DNA from: Burkholderiales bacterium 70-64
Lineage (GTDB): Bacteria; Pseudomonadota; Gammaproteobacteria; Burkholderiales; Burkholderiaceae_E
Assembly: GCA_001898645.1 (NCBI GenBank)
Contig: MKUQ01000046.1
Location: 25,509 to 89,508 of the forward strand
DNA length: 64,000 bases
Reading direction: 5' to 3'
How positions within the stretch are numbered: the first letter of the stretch is position 1; every line of letters starts with the position of its first letter. Position numbers and translations under genes: made by a program. Positions 57,340-64,000 of this stretch are shown here, piece after piece. The notes beneath the pieces are model-generated. The model did not search any database. It had not been told where the DNA came from and worked only from the letters and a program-made list of their open reading frames with translations.

Positions 57340-58041
57340 ATGCTCACGCTTCGCAAATCACAGGACCGCGGCTATGCGGACCACGGCTGGCTGAAGAGCT
57401 ACCACTCGTTCTCGTTCGCCGGCTACTACGACCCGGCGCACATGGGCTGGGGCAACCTGCGCGTGATCAACGAGGACCGCATCGCGCCGGGCACCGGCTT
57501 CGGCAAGCACGGCCACCGCGACATGGAGATCATCAGCTACGTGCTTTCGGGCGAGCTGGCCCATCAGGACAGCATGGGCAACATCGTGGCGATTCCTCCC
57601 GGCGACGTGCAGCGGATGAGTGCCGGGACCGGCGTGATGCACAGCGAGTTCAACCACGCGCAAGACCGGACCACCCATTTCCTGCAGATCTGGATCGAGC
57701 CGAACGTGACCGGCATCGCGCCGGGATATGAGCAGAAGACCATTCCCGACGCGCAGAAGCGGGGCCGCCTGCGACTGGTGGCGTCCCCCGACGGCGCGCA
57801 GGGCTCGGTGACCATCCACGCCGACGCGTCGCTGCATGCGGGGCTGCTCGACGGGGCCGAAACCGCCGAGCTCGCGCTGGCGCCGGGCCGCAAGGGCTAC
57901 GTGCACCTGGTGCGCGGCACGCTCGAGGTCAACGGCCGGCGGCTCGACGCCGGAGACGCGGCACTGCTCGAGAACGAAAGGCGGATCGTGCTCGCCAACG
58001 CCGCCGACGCCGAGGTGCTGGTGTTCGACCTGACGGCGTGA
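57340..58041 (+). CDS. pirin family protein (YhhW-like quercetinase)
   Basis: The 233-residue bicupin has the metal ligands His57 and His59 (GKHGHRDMEIIS), His101 and Glu103 (GVMHSEFN). These have the same numbering as E. coli YhhW, a quercetin 2,3-dioxygenase in vitro. An AAGGAG ribosome-binding site lies at 57326-57331. The physiological substrate is uncertain. It is divergent from a LysR regulator gene. Confidence 0.93.
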   Translation: MLTLRKSQDRGYADHGWLKSYHSFSFAGYYDPAHMGWGNLRVINEDRIAPGTGFGKHGHRDMEIISYVLSGELAHQDSMGNIVAIPPGDVQRMSAGTGVMHSEFNHAQDRTTHFLQIWIEPNVTGIAPGYEQKTIPDAQKRGRLRLVASPDGAQGSVTIHADASLHAGLLDGAETAELALAPGRKGYVHLVRGTLEVNGRRLDAGDAALLENERRIVLANAADAEVLVFDLTA

Positions 58042-58049
58042 TCGGGCCG

Positions 58050-58081
58050 GCGCCGGCGCGGCAGCGCTGCCGCGCCGGCGC
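58050..58081. terminator. perfect 32-bp palindrome after the pirin gene
   Basis: The left arm GCGCCGGCGCGGCAGC (58050-58065) is the exact reverse complement of the right arm 58066-58081. It starts 8 nt after the pirin stop. Such a strong stem can stop transcription or protect mRNA ends, though no T tract follows. It could also be a mobile or regulatory palindrome. Confidence 0.5.
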
Positions 58082-58151
58082 GCCCCCCGAGGGCGTGCAG
58101 GCACGCCCGGTGCTCGGTACACTAGATCGATCTCGCGACGGCAAAACACCG

Positions 58152-58826
58152 ATGACCATCCCCGCACGCCTGCGCATCGACTTCGTCTCCGACGTGGCCT
58201 GCCCGTGGTGCGCGATCGGCTTCGCCAGCCTCCGGCAGGCGCTGGCGCGGCTGGACGGCAGCATGCAGGCAGACCTCCACCTGCAGCCCTTCGAGCTCAA
58301 CCCGGATCTGCCGTTCGAGGGCGAGGATGCGACCGAGCACCTGATGCGCAAGTACGGCATCGACGAGGCGCAGCTCGAAGCCAACCGCGCGGTGATCCGC
58401 GAGCGCGCCGCGCCGCTCGGTGTCGTCATCAACAACGGCCGCGGCAGCCGCGTCTGGAACACCTTCGACGCCCACCGGCTGCTGCACTGGGCGGGCTCGC
58501 AGGGCCGCGACCAGGCGCCGGCATTGAAGCAGGCGCTGTTCCGCGCCTACTTCACGGACAACGAGAACGTCGCCGACCGCGGCATCCTGGTGCGCATCGC
58601 CGGTGCCACGGGACTGGATGCAGACGAAGCACGCCGGATACTGGAAAGCGGCGAATACGCCGACGAAGTGCGTGCGCAGGAACGCCACTTCCAACGGGCC
58701 GGCATCCGCTCCGTCCCCGCCACCATCGTCGAAAACACCCACCTCATCTCGGGCGGGCAGCCGCCGGAAGTATTCGAAATGGCGCTGCGCAAGATCATCG
58801 CAGCCGCAGGAAACACGGCGGCCTGA
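58152..58826 (+). CDS. DsbA-family FrnE-like oxidoreductase (2-hydroxychromene isomerase/thioredoxin-like)
   Basis: The 224-residue protein has a thioredoxin-type CPWC motif (Cys17-Cys20) in DFVSDVACPWCAIGF and a helical insertion typical of FrnE. It is cytoplasmic, with no signal. It probably acts in thiol-disulfide exchange or isomerisation. The ATG at 58152 follows the stem-loop by 70 nt. Downstream is tRNA-Ser. Confidence 0.88.
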   Translation: MTIPARLRIDFVSDVACPWCAIGFASLRQALARLDGSMQADLHLQPFELNPDLPFEGEDATEHLMRKYGIDEAQLEANRAVIRERAAPLGVVINNGRGSRVWNTFDAHRLLHWAGSQGRDQAPALKQALFRAYFTDNENVADRGILVRIAGATGLDADEARRILESGEYADEVRAQERHFQRAGIRSVPATIVENTHLISGGQPPEVFEMALRKIIAAAGNTAA

Positions 58827-58937
58827 GCGCCGGACGGCGCGCGCGGCATCCTGCGGACGGTGCCCGCGGCGACTTGCTGGGTTACAATCGCGGCCGAGCC
58901 GGCATCGAGGAAGGGCGTTATCCCGTCATCGAAGCCC

Positions 58938-59030
58938 GGAGACGTGGCCGAGAGGTCGAAGGCACTCCCCTGCTAAGGGAGCATGCGGCCAAAAACTGCA
59001 TCGAGGGTTCGAATCCCTCCGTCTCCGCCA
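58938..59030 (+). tRNA. tRNA-Ser (anticodon GCT)
   Basis: This 93-nt class II tRNA has acceptor stem GGAGACG/CGTCTCC, an anticodon loop with GCT (CTGCTAA), a long variable arm (ATGCGGCC...ACTGCAT), T arm GGGTTCGAATCCC and an encoded CCA. Serine tRNA genes are common attachment sites, and lower-GC foreign DNA begins right after it. Confidence 0.96.
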
Positions 59031-59149
59031 GAATTCTAATAAAATCAAGGGCTTACGTAGATTTCTCCATTCAGACCCACATAGAAGCCCACAACAAAAA
59101 GCCCGTTGATCGCGAGGCTGCGCTTGATTGCAGCGGGTTCGTGAGGCTT

Positions 59150-59638
59150 TCAGGGTGTTGCGCTTGGCACAAACCCATAGCCGGGGTCGCGTGAAAAAGC
59201 GAAGCTAGACCGGATCGCCTTGCCCTTTGTCGGATGTAGGGTCACTGTCACCTGTAGGCGCTTGCGGCCATCGTGAACATCCATGCCCATGGGTTCGGGT
59301 AGCGTCGCGTCTAGCCATAGCTCCTTGCTTGCACCGGCTGCGATTGTCCCGGCAACGTCCATGGCCCCAATGCCTGCCTTAACAGGTAATCCGTCAACCG
59401 TAGCATGCACTTCCGTGCGGGCAATCTCTGTCACGGCGTTTCCGTGGTTGGTGATCGTGGCAATGAAAAGATTGTCCCCATCGCTAATGGACATGTACCT
59501 GAGGGCTACCCCGTCAATTCGTGCATCAGGCTTTGGTGTCTGCCTCCATGCTGCCCAATAGGTGACACCCGCCCCCAAAAACGCACCTACCACGCCAGCG
59601 AATGCAATAGCCATGTTTGCGTAATCGCAATTCATCAT
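59150..59638 (-). CDS. hypothetical protein with N-terminal membrane helix
   Basis: The 162-residue protein has an N-terminal membrane segment (about 9-29; MAIAFAGVVGAFLGAGVTYW) and an Ig-like or beta-rich soluble part. The start is an ATG at 59638 (or 59635) with GAGGGCAG upstream. No family is recognised. It is the gene of the element nearest the tRNA. Confidence 0.6.
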   Translation of the reverse strand: MMNCDYANMAIAFAGVVGAFLGAGVTYWAAWRQTPKPDARIDGVALRYMSISDGDNLFIATITNHGNAVTEIARTEVHATVDGLPVKAGIGAMDVAGTIAAGASKELWLDATLPEPMGMDVHDGRKRLQVTVTLHPTKGKAIRSSFAFSRDPGYGFVPSATP

Positions 59639-59691
59639 CTGCCCTCTTTGTTGCCGTTAGTTTAAAAGGCTTGCAACCAGTTGCAGGCAAC

Positions 59692-59713
59692 AAAAAACCC
59701 GGCCGAAGCCGGG
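59692..59713 (-). terminator. Rho-independent terminator for the 59742-60461 gene
   Basis: On the minus strand CCCGGC-TTCG-GCCGGG (59713-59698) is followed by TTTTTT (59697-59692). The UUCG tetraloop and the T run make a strong intrinsic terminator. It ends the leftward transcript of the element genes. Confidence 0.92.
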
Positions 59714-59741
59714 CAAAGAATCCCGATGGCAGCCGGGATCG

Positions 59742-60461
59742 TCAAATCTGGACGCGAAGCTTCGCCTTGGCCGCAAGCGTCGGATTGTAGAAGCTGGCAC
59801 GAATACTGCCGATAGCCTTGATGAACTTCGGCGTAAGTTCGCTAAGTGCGATGCTGTCGGTCATGCGCTTGTAAGCGTCTGGGACCCAACGTTCCGTCGC
59901 CTCGAATCGAAGCTTCGAATGGGTCGCATCGTTCAAGCCCACAAGGAAGCCGGGCGAGTGATAGATAACGGCGGCAACGTCCTTGCTTTCGAGCATCGCC
60001 GCGCGCACCTTCACCGGGCCGTCCGGCTCCTTCGCCTGTTCGCGGATGTACGCTCGGATTTCGCTTTCAAGGGCGGCATGGCTGGCACGCGGCGCAAATT
60101 CGCGCTCGGCCTGCGCTACGCCATCGCCGTACAGCACTTCGGCCCTGCGTTCGATGGCGGCCTTTGATTTCTCCAACACTTCAATGGTTCGCGCGGCCAC
60201 AACGCCCGCGACTTCGTGCCGCTGAACGTCATTGCGCGTCGGGTCTTGCAGAAGCCTGCCGATGGTTTCGACGCCATCGCGTAAGGCAATGTGGGCATTG
60301 GTCAAGTCCGGCCCGACGCCGCTATCGAACTTTTCGGGGTCGCCAAGGAAAGCTTTGCGGCCCGTTTCGGTCGCGGCCAACGACAGAAACGACGACGCGG
60401 CTTCGGTCTGAACAAGGCTGTTCGTATACGACGGGGCAAGGGTGTTCGTTGCTTGGTTCAT
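59742..60461 (-). CDS. hypothetical element protein
   Basis: The 239-residue soluble, acidic-helical protein has no recognised family (MNQATNTLAPSYTNSLVQTE start). A GAAGGA ribosome-binding site lies about 8 nt before the ATG at 60461. It is terminated by the UUCG hairpin at 59692-59713. It may be a structural or accessory gene of the mobile element. Confidence 0.6.
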   Translation of the reverse strand: MNQATNTLAPSYTNSLVQTEAASSFLSLAATETGRKAFLGDPEKFDSGVGPDLTNAHIALRDGVETIGRLLQDPTRNDVQRHEVAGVVAARTIEVLEKSKAAIERRAEVLYGDGVAQAEREFAPRASHAALESEIRAYIREQAKEPDGPVKVRAAMLESKDVAAVIYHSPGFLVGLNDATHSKLRFEATERWVPDAYKRMTDSIALSELTPKFIKAIGSIRASFYNPTLAAKAKLRVQI

Positions 60462-60522
60462 GATGCGATTCCTTCGAAGGTTGCGACGCGGGATGCGCCG
60501 ACGCCTGAACAGTTCGCGGCCA

Positions 60523-60981
60523 TCAACCCCCTTCGAATTCGCCGGTTTCGCGGTCAAACGTGCGCCCGTCCGGCAATTCAACGTAACGCTTGCCCTTCTC
60601 GCCTTTGCGCTTCGGTGCGGGCACGTCGTCGGGGATAGCGCCCACACTTGCGGCCACCGCTTCGACGGGTTTGTTCGTGCGCGACCTTGCTACGGCCAAT
60701 AGCTGTTTCTGCTGCGTCGATGCCGCCGCTTCCCATGCCGCCTCATTCGCAAAGCGGGGAAACAGGATCAGCCGGCCATTGAGGATGCCCGCGTGACGCG
60801 CCAGAAGGGCCGCAGGCGCGTTCTCTGCCCGTGGGAAAGGGGTAGATAGCCAAGCGGCCATTTCCGGGTCTGTGGGCGTGCCTGCCGCGTCGCACTCGAA
60901 TTCCAGCGCAACCGCATTCACGCGCTGCTTGCTTCGGCGGCTTTCAAGCTTCTTCAACTTCATTTTGAGCCCGATACGCAT
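60523..60981 (-). CDS. hypothetical element protein
   Basis: The 152-residue, Lys/Arg-rich protein starts MRIGLKMKLKKLESRRSKQR and ends FDRETGEFEGG. No domain is recognised. The ATG at 60981 comes 1 nt after the stop of the preceding gene, so the genes are translated as a unit. Confidence 0.55.
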   Translation of the reverse strand: MRIGLKMKLKKLESRRSKQRVNAVALEFECDAAGTPTDPEMAAWLSTPFPRAENAPAALLARHAGILNGRLILFPRFANEAAWEAAASTQQKQLLAVARSRTNKPVEAVAASVGAIPDDVPAPKRKGEKGKRYVELPDGRTFDRETGEFEGG

Positions 60982-60982
60982 T

Positions 60983-61300
60983 TCAGTAGCTCCGAAGTTC
61001 AAGGGCTTCAATGCGAAGTTCCAATTCGCCATCGGCACGAACCTTCGCCAGCGTCGAAAGGATGTAGACAAGCTTCGTCGCTACGTTGGGATCAAGTTCG
61101 CCCGACTTCGCGGCGCGGTACACGCGGGCGATTTCGTGCGCAATGTCATTCGCGGTTTGCAGCCTCGCCCGTGCGTACTTCTTCGGCATCTTGAAGTCCG
61201 ATTCGATGACTACGACCGGGGCGGGGGGAGGATCGGACGCTTCGCCAGACGTGGCGGGCGTTTGCGACGGCCAAGGGTGCAAAACTTGTTCGTTACTCAC
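60983..61300 (-). CDS. hypothetical small element protein
   Basis: The 105-residue protein starts with a GTG at 61300 (AAGGA upstream). It is mostly helical in the second half (KYARARLQTANDIAHEIARV). It overlaps the preceding gene by 8 nt. No family is recognised. Confidence 0.5.
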   Translation of the reverse strand: MSNEQVLHPWPSQTPATSGEASDPPPAPVVVIESDFKMPKKYARARLQTANDIAHEIARVYRAAKSGELDPNVATKLVYILSTLAKVRADGELELRIEALELRSY

Positions 61301-61757
61301 GGGGCAGTCCTTCAACTTTCCAGCCTTCAACCGTGCAAATCAGGGTCGCCAGTTCGATGATGTTTCGTTGCCGCTCCATCGCCATGCGGCCCGCGCTTAT
61401 GTCTTCGATGCAGCGGCAAACGAAGTCGAAGAACTGCACTTTGCTAACGGAATACTGTCCCGTTTCGAACCCTTCGTTCAGTGCCAGAAGATGCGCGATC
61501 ACTACGGGGTCTTTCGGCCATTCCATAGCGATGTAGCGCGCGACCTTCGTTGACACGTCATACGGGTACACATGGCGCGCGGAGTTGTACGCCGCGATTG
61601 CCGGGTCAAATACGGTCTTACGTTCGAAGTAAAGATGCGTTGCGAACTGCCGCTTCATCGTCGGCACGCCGCCATCCTTCGGCGCTACGGCGGCAAGGGC
61701 TTGGTTCACTTCGCGCATAAACGCTTCGTCCGATTTGTACGCTTCAATGTTCCACAT
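61293..61757 (-). CDS. hypothetical element protein
   Basis: The 154-residue protein starts MWNIEAYKSDEAFMREVNQA with GAAGGTGA upstream. It has no recognised domain and lies 10 nt after the ATPase gene stop. Its tight packing between the replication gene and the next small gene suggests a shared transcript. Confidence 0.55.
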   Translation of the reverse strand: MWNIEAYKSDEAFMREVNQALAAVAPKDGGVPTMKRQFATHLYFERKTVFDPAIAAYNSARHVYPYDVSTKVARYIAMEWPKDPVVIAHLLALNEGFETGQYSVSKVQFFDFVCRCIEDISAGRMAMERQRNIIELATLICTVEGWKVEGLPRE

Positions 61758-61767
61758 ACGATCACCT

Positions 61768-63276
61768 TCAGGAATTCGATGCCCACATGGGGAGGCTGCT
61801 AGCGGCCGGGAAATCGGCCATCGCATCCGGCGTGACATGGGACACACCTAAAGGTGTGTGTCCCGTTTGTCCCGCAAAAGGCAGGGATGCGACGCGGGAC
61901 ATGTCACGCCCTTGTCCCGCCTTTGTCCCGTGTCCCGCTACGGCCTTCTTCAATACTTCGGCGATACAGCTTTCGGCGATTGATGCGTGCAGTCCGTCAA
62001 GCCGATAAATGTTGTCGCTGACCGATAGACGATTGAGTTCGACAAGTTCGCCGCGTGCGCGATTGAACGCCTTGCGCTTGCTGGCTTCATTGTCTGCGGT
62101 GGACTTCTGATAGAAGACTTCGCGCCACTTGTTGACGTGCAGACCGGCGAAGTTCCCTTGTGCGTCAAGACCGCCGTACATGCGCGCGGCTTCGTTGTAG
62201 GTGTCAAGGCCGAACTTCTGGCTTGCGGTCAGTCCCCTTTCGCTGCCCGGCACTGTGGGCAACGAACTGTCCGGGGTAACGACGCAAGACGTAATCGCTT
62301 CGCCGTCTTCGTCCATACCGATTTCAACGATGGTCAAGCGGAAGCGGTGTTCGTCGCCGTCCTTGCCGTCCTTCGCCTTATCGACCTTCCAGCTACGCAC
62401 GTCGCCATCGCGGCCAACGAGAATCGCGGCGTCGAGTGCGGCGAACAGGCTTGAATGGCCGCGAAGTCCTTTCGTCGAATCCTTGCCAGTGTGGGCGATC
62501 AAGACGACAAGGCCGCCGATCAAGCGTTGAAGCGTCTTCGCACCTTCGATGACTGCGCCCATGTCCTTCGAACTGTTTTCGTCCATGCCCGGCGCAGCGC
62601 GGTTCAACGTGTCGATGAAGACGACGCAGCCGGGCGGGCAGACGGCGGCAAGGTCGGCCACGTCCTGCGGATCGGTCAGGCGGAAGGGTTGCAGCAGGAA
62701 GCGCACGCCATCGGCCATTGCGCGCCCGTTGACGCGCTGCCACGCGATCACGCGGCCCCGATAGCCGCCTTCGCCCTCAAGGCCGACGTACAGCACGGCG
62801 GCGGGCTTCGTGGCGTGCCCGAAGATGGGTGAACCTTCGGCGATGGCTGCGGCCAGTGCGACGCCTAGAAACGACTTGCCCGAACCCGAAGGGCCGTAGA
62901 TAGCTGCGATGCCTTCGACGGGAAGTACGCCCTTGATTCGCTGCTGTTGCAGCGGCCTTCCTTCCAAAGCTTCGGCGGCCAGCAGGGTGAACCGTTGCTT
63001 CTTGCCAAGGGCCGTAACCTGCCGTTCGATAACTTCGGTCATCGCGTCGGGGTCGGCCTTGACCTTTGCCCACAATCCCTTGGCCTTGTATCGCCCGTAA
63101 GGCGTCGCCCATTCGTAGAAGACTTCTTCGAACTTCGGGCCGTGCGTCTTCAACGCAGCGGCAACCATCCGCACGTCGTCTTCTTTCTTCGGCGCAAGGT
63201 GCGACAGGATTTCGCGCATCGTTGCCTGTTCATCGTCGGGCGACGGTGGGCCGAAGTTAAGGTTTTCGAGTGCCAT
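61768..63276 (-). CDS. RecA-like AAA ATPase, probable replication protein of the element (RepA/DnaB-like)
   Basis: The 502-residue protein has Walker A GPSGSGKSFLGVAL and Walker B VVFIDTLNRAAPG in a RecA-fold ATPase like plasmid RepA helicases, after an N-terminal region with EWATPYGRYKAKGLW. A C-terminal tail (AGHGTKAGQGRDMSR; GQTGHTPLG) is encoded by DNA that contains GTCCCG repeats. It probably drives replication of the excised element. Start ATG at 63276. A partition-type or primase-associated role is possible. Confidence 0.75.
   Translation of the reverse strand: MALENLNFGPPSPDDEQATMREILSHLAPKKEDDVRMVAAALKTHGPKFEEVFYEWATPYGRYKAKGLWAKVKADPDAMTEVIERQVTALGKKQRFTLLAAEALEGRPLQQQRIKGVLPVEGIAAIYGPSGSGKSFLGVALAAAIAEGSPIFGHATKPAAVLYVGLEGEGGYRGRVIAWQRVNGRAMADGVRFLLQPFRLTDPQDVADLAAVCPPGCVVFIDTLNRAAPGMDENSSKDMGAVIEGAKTLQRLIGGLVVLIAHTGKDSTKGLRGHSSLFAALDAAILVGRDGDVRSWKVDKAKDGKDGDEHRFRLTIVEIGMDEDGEAITSCVVTPDSSLPTVPGSERGLTASQKFGLDTYNEAARMYGGLDAQGNFAGLHVNKWREVFYQKSTADNEASKRKAFNRARGELVELNRLSVSDNIYRLDGLHASIAESCIAEVLKKAVAGHGTKAGQGRDMSRVASLPFAGQTGHTPLGVSHVTPDAMADFPAASSLPMWASNS
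61839..61938. repeat. GTCCCG iteron-like repeats and hairpin
   Basis: TGTCCCG or TTGTCCCG occurs five times (61859-61865, 61867-61875, 61912-61920, 61922-61930, 61931-61938), with an inverted copy (GCGGGAC) near 61894-61900. ACACACCT (61842-61849) and AGGTGTGT (61852-61859) form a hairpin. All lie within the 3' end of the replication ATPase gene. Iterons near a rep gene suggest an origin or autoregulatory site. Confidence 0.5.
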
Positions 63277-63381
63277 CGGTTCGGAGATTCGTTCTTCTAT
63301 GTGGGTTCGTATGTGGGTTTATGAGTTATTTGCTCGCTTAACCCCTATAGCTACTGCGTTCACGGCGGATACGTGCTCCGC

Positions 63382-63621
63382 TTACGCCTTCGCCATGCGC
63401 TGCTGTTCAAGCTGCGTCACCAGTTCGCGGATTTCTTCGTCGGACTTTCCGGCGATGCGCGCGGCATTGATTGCGGCGATTTCGTGCAACGGCCATGCGG
63501 CGCAGCGTTCGCCCAACTTGACCGGGGGCGTCATAAGCCGCTGCTTGATGCGCAAGTAAAGCGTGCTACGGGTCAGACCCGTAGCAGTCATGACGGCGGG
63601 GAGCCGTAGAAGATTGTTCAT
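63382..63621 (-). CDS. AlpA-like helix-turn-helix regulator (excisionase-type)
   Basis: The 79-residue protein, starting MNNLLRLPAVMTATGLTRST, has a MerR/AlpA-like HTH (about 8-30) followed by a wing-like segment and a helical tail. AlpA proteins activate integrase genes or act as excision factors in P4-type elements. It lies upstream of the ATPase gene with a 105-nt gap. Confidence 0.8.
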   Translation of the reverse strand: MNNLLRLPAVMTATGLTRSTLYLRIKQRLMTPPVKLGERCAAWPLHEIAAINAARIAGKSDEEIRELVTQLEQQRMAKA

Positions 63622-63739
63622 ACCATTCGCTCCAATGGGACGCCTTGAAATACAAGGCATGGGCGAATGGTCGGGGCAGGCAGTCCCCGGAAAGAAGACG
63701 GGGCTTTGCGGGAACAGCGGGCGCTACCCGCTGCGGCGG

Positions 63740-63979
63740 CTATTCGTTTGCTTCAATGTACTTCGCCGCTCGTTCGATCAGTTCATCGGCCTTCGTCTTG
63801 CCGATCCCGGCTTGCTTCGCCAGTGTTGACGCTGCGGCGTTCTTGGTCGTGCCGGGTGCGTACTTCAACACTTCGTATGCGTCTAGCCAATCGGGTTTCG
63901 CCTTGCGACGGTTGTTCGCCGTAAGGTGCAATTCGTCCGTTAGGGAAGGTCTGCATAACCCGATGTCAAGCAACGGCAT
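63740..63979 (-). CDS. hypothetical small element protein
   Basis: The 79-residue protein, starting MPLLDIGLCRPSLTDELHLT, contains KAKPDWLDAYEVLKYAPGTT and a KQAGIGKTKADELI stretch that could be an HTH-like helix pair. No family is recognised. It lies at the right edge, and a longer form may start upstream. Confidence 0.45.
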   Translation of the reverse strand: MPLLDIGLCRPSLTDELHLTANNRRKAKPDWLDAYEVLKYAPGTTKNAAASTLAKQAGIGKTKADELIERAAKYIEANE

Positions 63980-64000
63980 GATGCGATGATTTGGGAAGCG

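Larger units (their letters stand above)
59031..64000. mobile_element. integrated genetic element adjoining tRNA-Ser (left part)
   Basis: From the 3' end of tRNA-Ser to the window edge the DNA is visibly lower in GC. It holds only minus-strand genes: small hypotheticals, a RecA-like replication ATPase and an AlpA-like regulator. This suits a satellite prophage or integrative element. The junction downstream of the tRNA contains ATCAAGGGCTTACG, similar to the arm sequences beside many tRNA-integrated islands. No integrase or second attachment site is in the window, so they are expected to the right. Confidence 0.78.

Noticed and set aside
59031..64000. CRISPR array or phage structural genes in the element
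   Set aside because: No regularly spaced repeats were found, and no capsid, terminase or tail-like proteins were seen in the visible part.

Overview
The window is about 64 kb of GC-rich DNA (roughly two-thirds G+C by eye). It looks like the chromosome of a betaproteobacterium, probably Burkholderiales or a relative. The evidence is the hemCDXY cluster next to an algZ-algR pair and a divergent argH, a pyruvate dehydrogenase operon whose E3 carries its own lipoyl domain, a class I-type PHA synthase, TRAP/TAXI transport, and DmpR/XylR-type sigma-54 control. I cannot name a genus from sequence alone.

Layout. 1-6.6 kb: heme genes (hemY fragment, hemX, hemD, hemC), then algR and algZ, all on the minus strand, with argH divergent. 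6.6-11.2 kb: a fused TRAP permease with its TAXI receptor, and a CNNM/CorC-type membrane protein. 11.2-17.3 kb: lpdA, aceF and aceE, with an almost identical lipoyl-domain segment in E2 and E3. 17.5-21 kb: a multi-PAS sensor kinase and a FixJ-type regulator. 21-24.5 kb: a tungstate ABC transporter (tupBCA) with a divergent ModE-like/PBP regulator. 24.5-26.8 kb: tRNA-Arg, a terminator, and a lower-GC pair (SDR-DoxX and DUF2269) that looks acquired. 26.8-29.7 kb: an ABC-2 exporter, a Nudix hydrolase and a small barrel-like protein.

29.8-41.6 kb is the most interesting part. A 4-hydroxybenzoyl-CoA-thioesterase-like gene and an MFS transporter converge on a seven-gene minus-strand operon. In order of transcription the operon encodes PpsA-like, PpsB-like, a UbiD-family decarboxylase, a UPF0261/Tm-1-like protein, a CBS-ACT protein (PpsC-like), UbiX, and an unrecognised 167-residue protein. 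A DmpR/XylR-family sigma-54 activator lies divergently. The intervening DNA carries a consensus -24/-12 promoter and two TTGATC-type inverted repeats matching the upstream activating sites of that regulator family. This resembles anaerobic phenol phosphorylation and carboxylation, but only one UbiD is present, I see no delta (HAD) subunit, and a UPF0261 protein is inserted. It may be a variant phenol or phenolic-compound carboxylation pathway.

41.6-47.7 kb: a PNPOx-like protein, a slipin/NfeD pair, and modABC-modE with a clear ModE operator. Separate molybdate and tungstate uptake systems suit a metabolism rich in Mo/W enzymes. 47.7-58.9 kb: a DnrO-like periplasmic protein, an ECF sigma/anti-sigma/CpxP-like set, a PHA synthase, a CDF efflux protein, a ThDP enzyme, MFS, LysR, pirin and FrnE-like genes. 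58.9 kb to the end: tRNA-Ser(GCT), immediately followed by a lower-GC integrated element with all its genes on the minus strand: small hypotheticals, a RecA-like replication ATPase with GTCCCG repeats inside its 3' end, and an AlpA-like regulator. The element runs off the right edge, and no integrase is visible.
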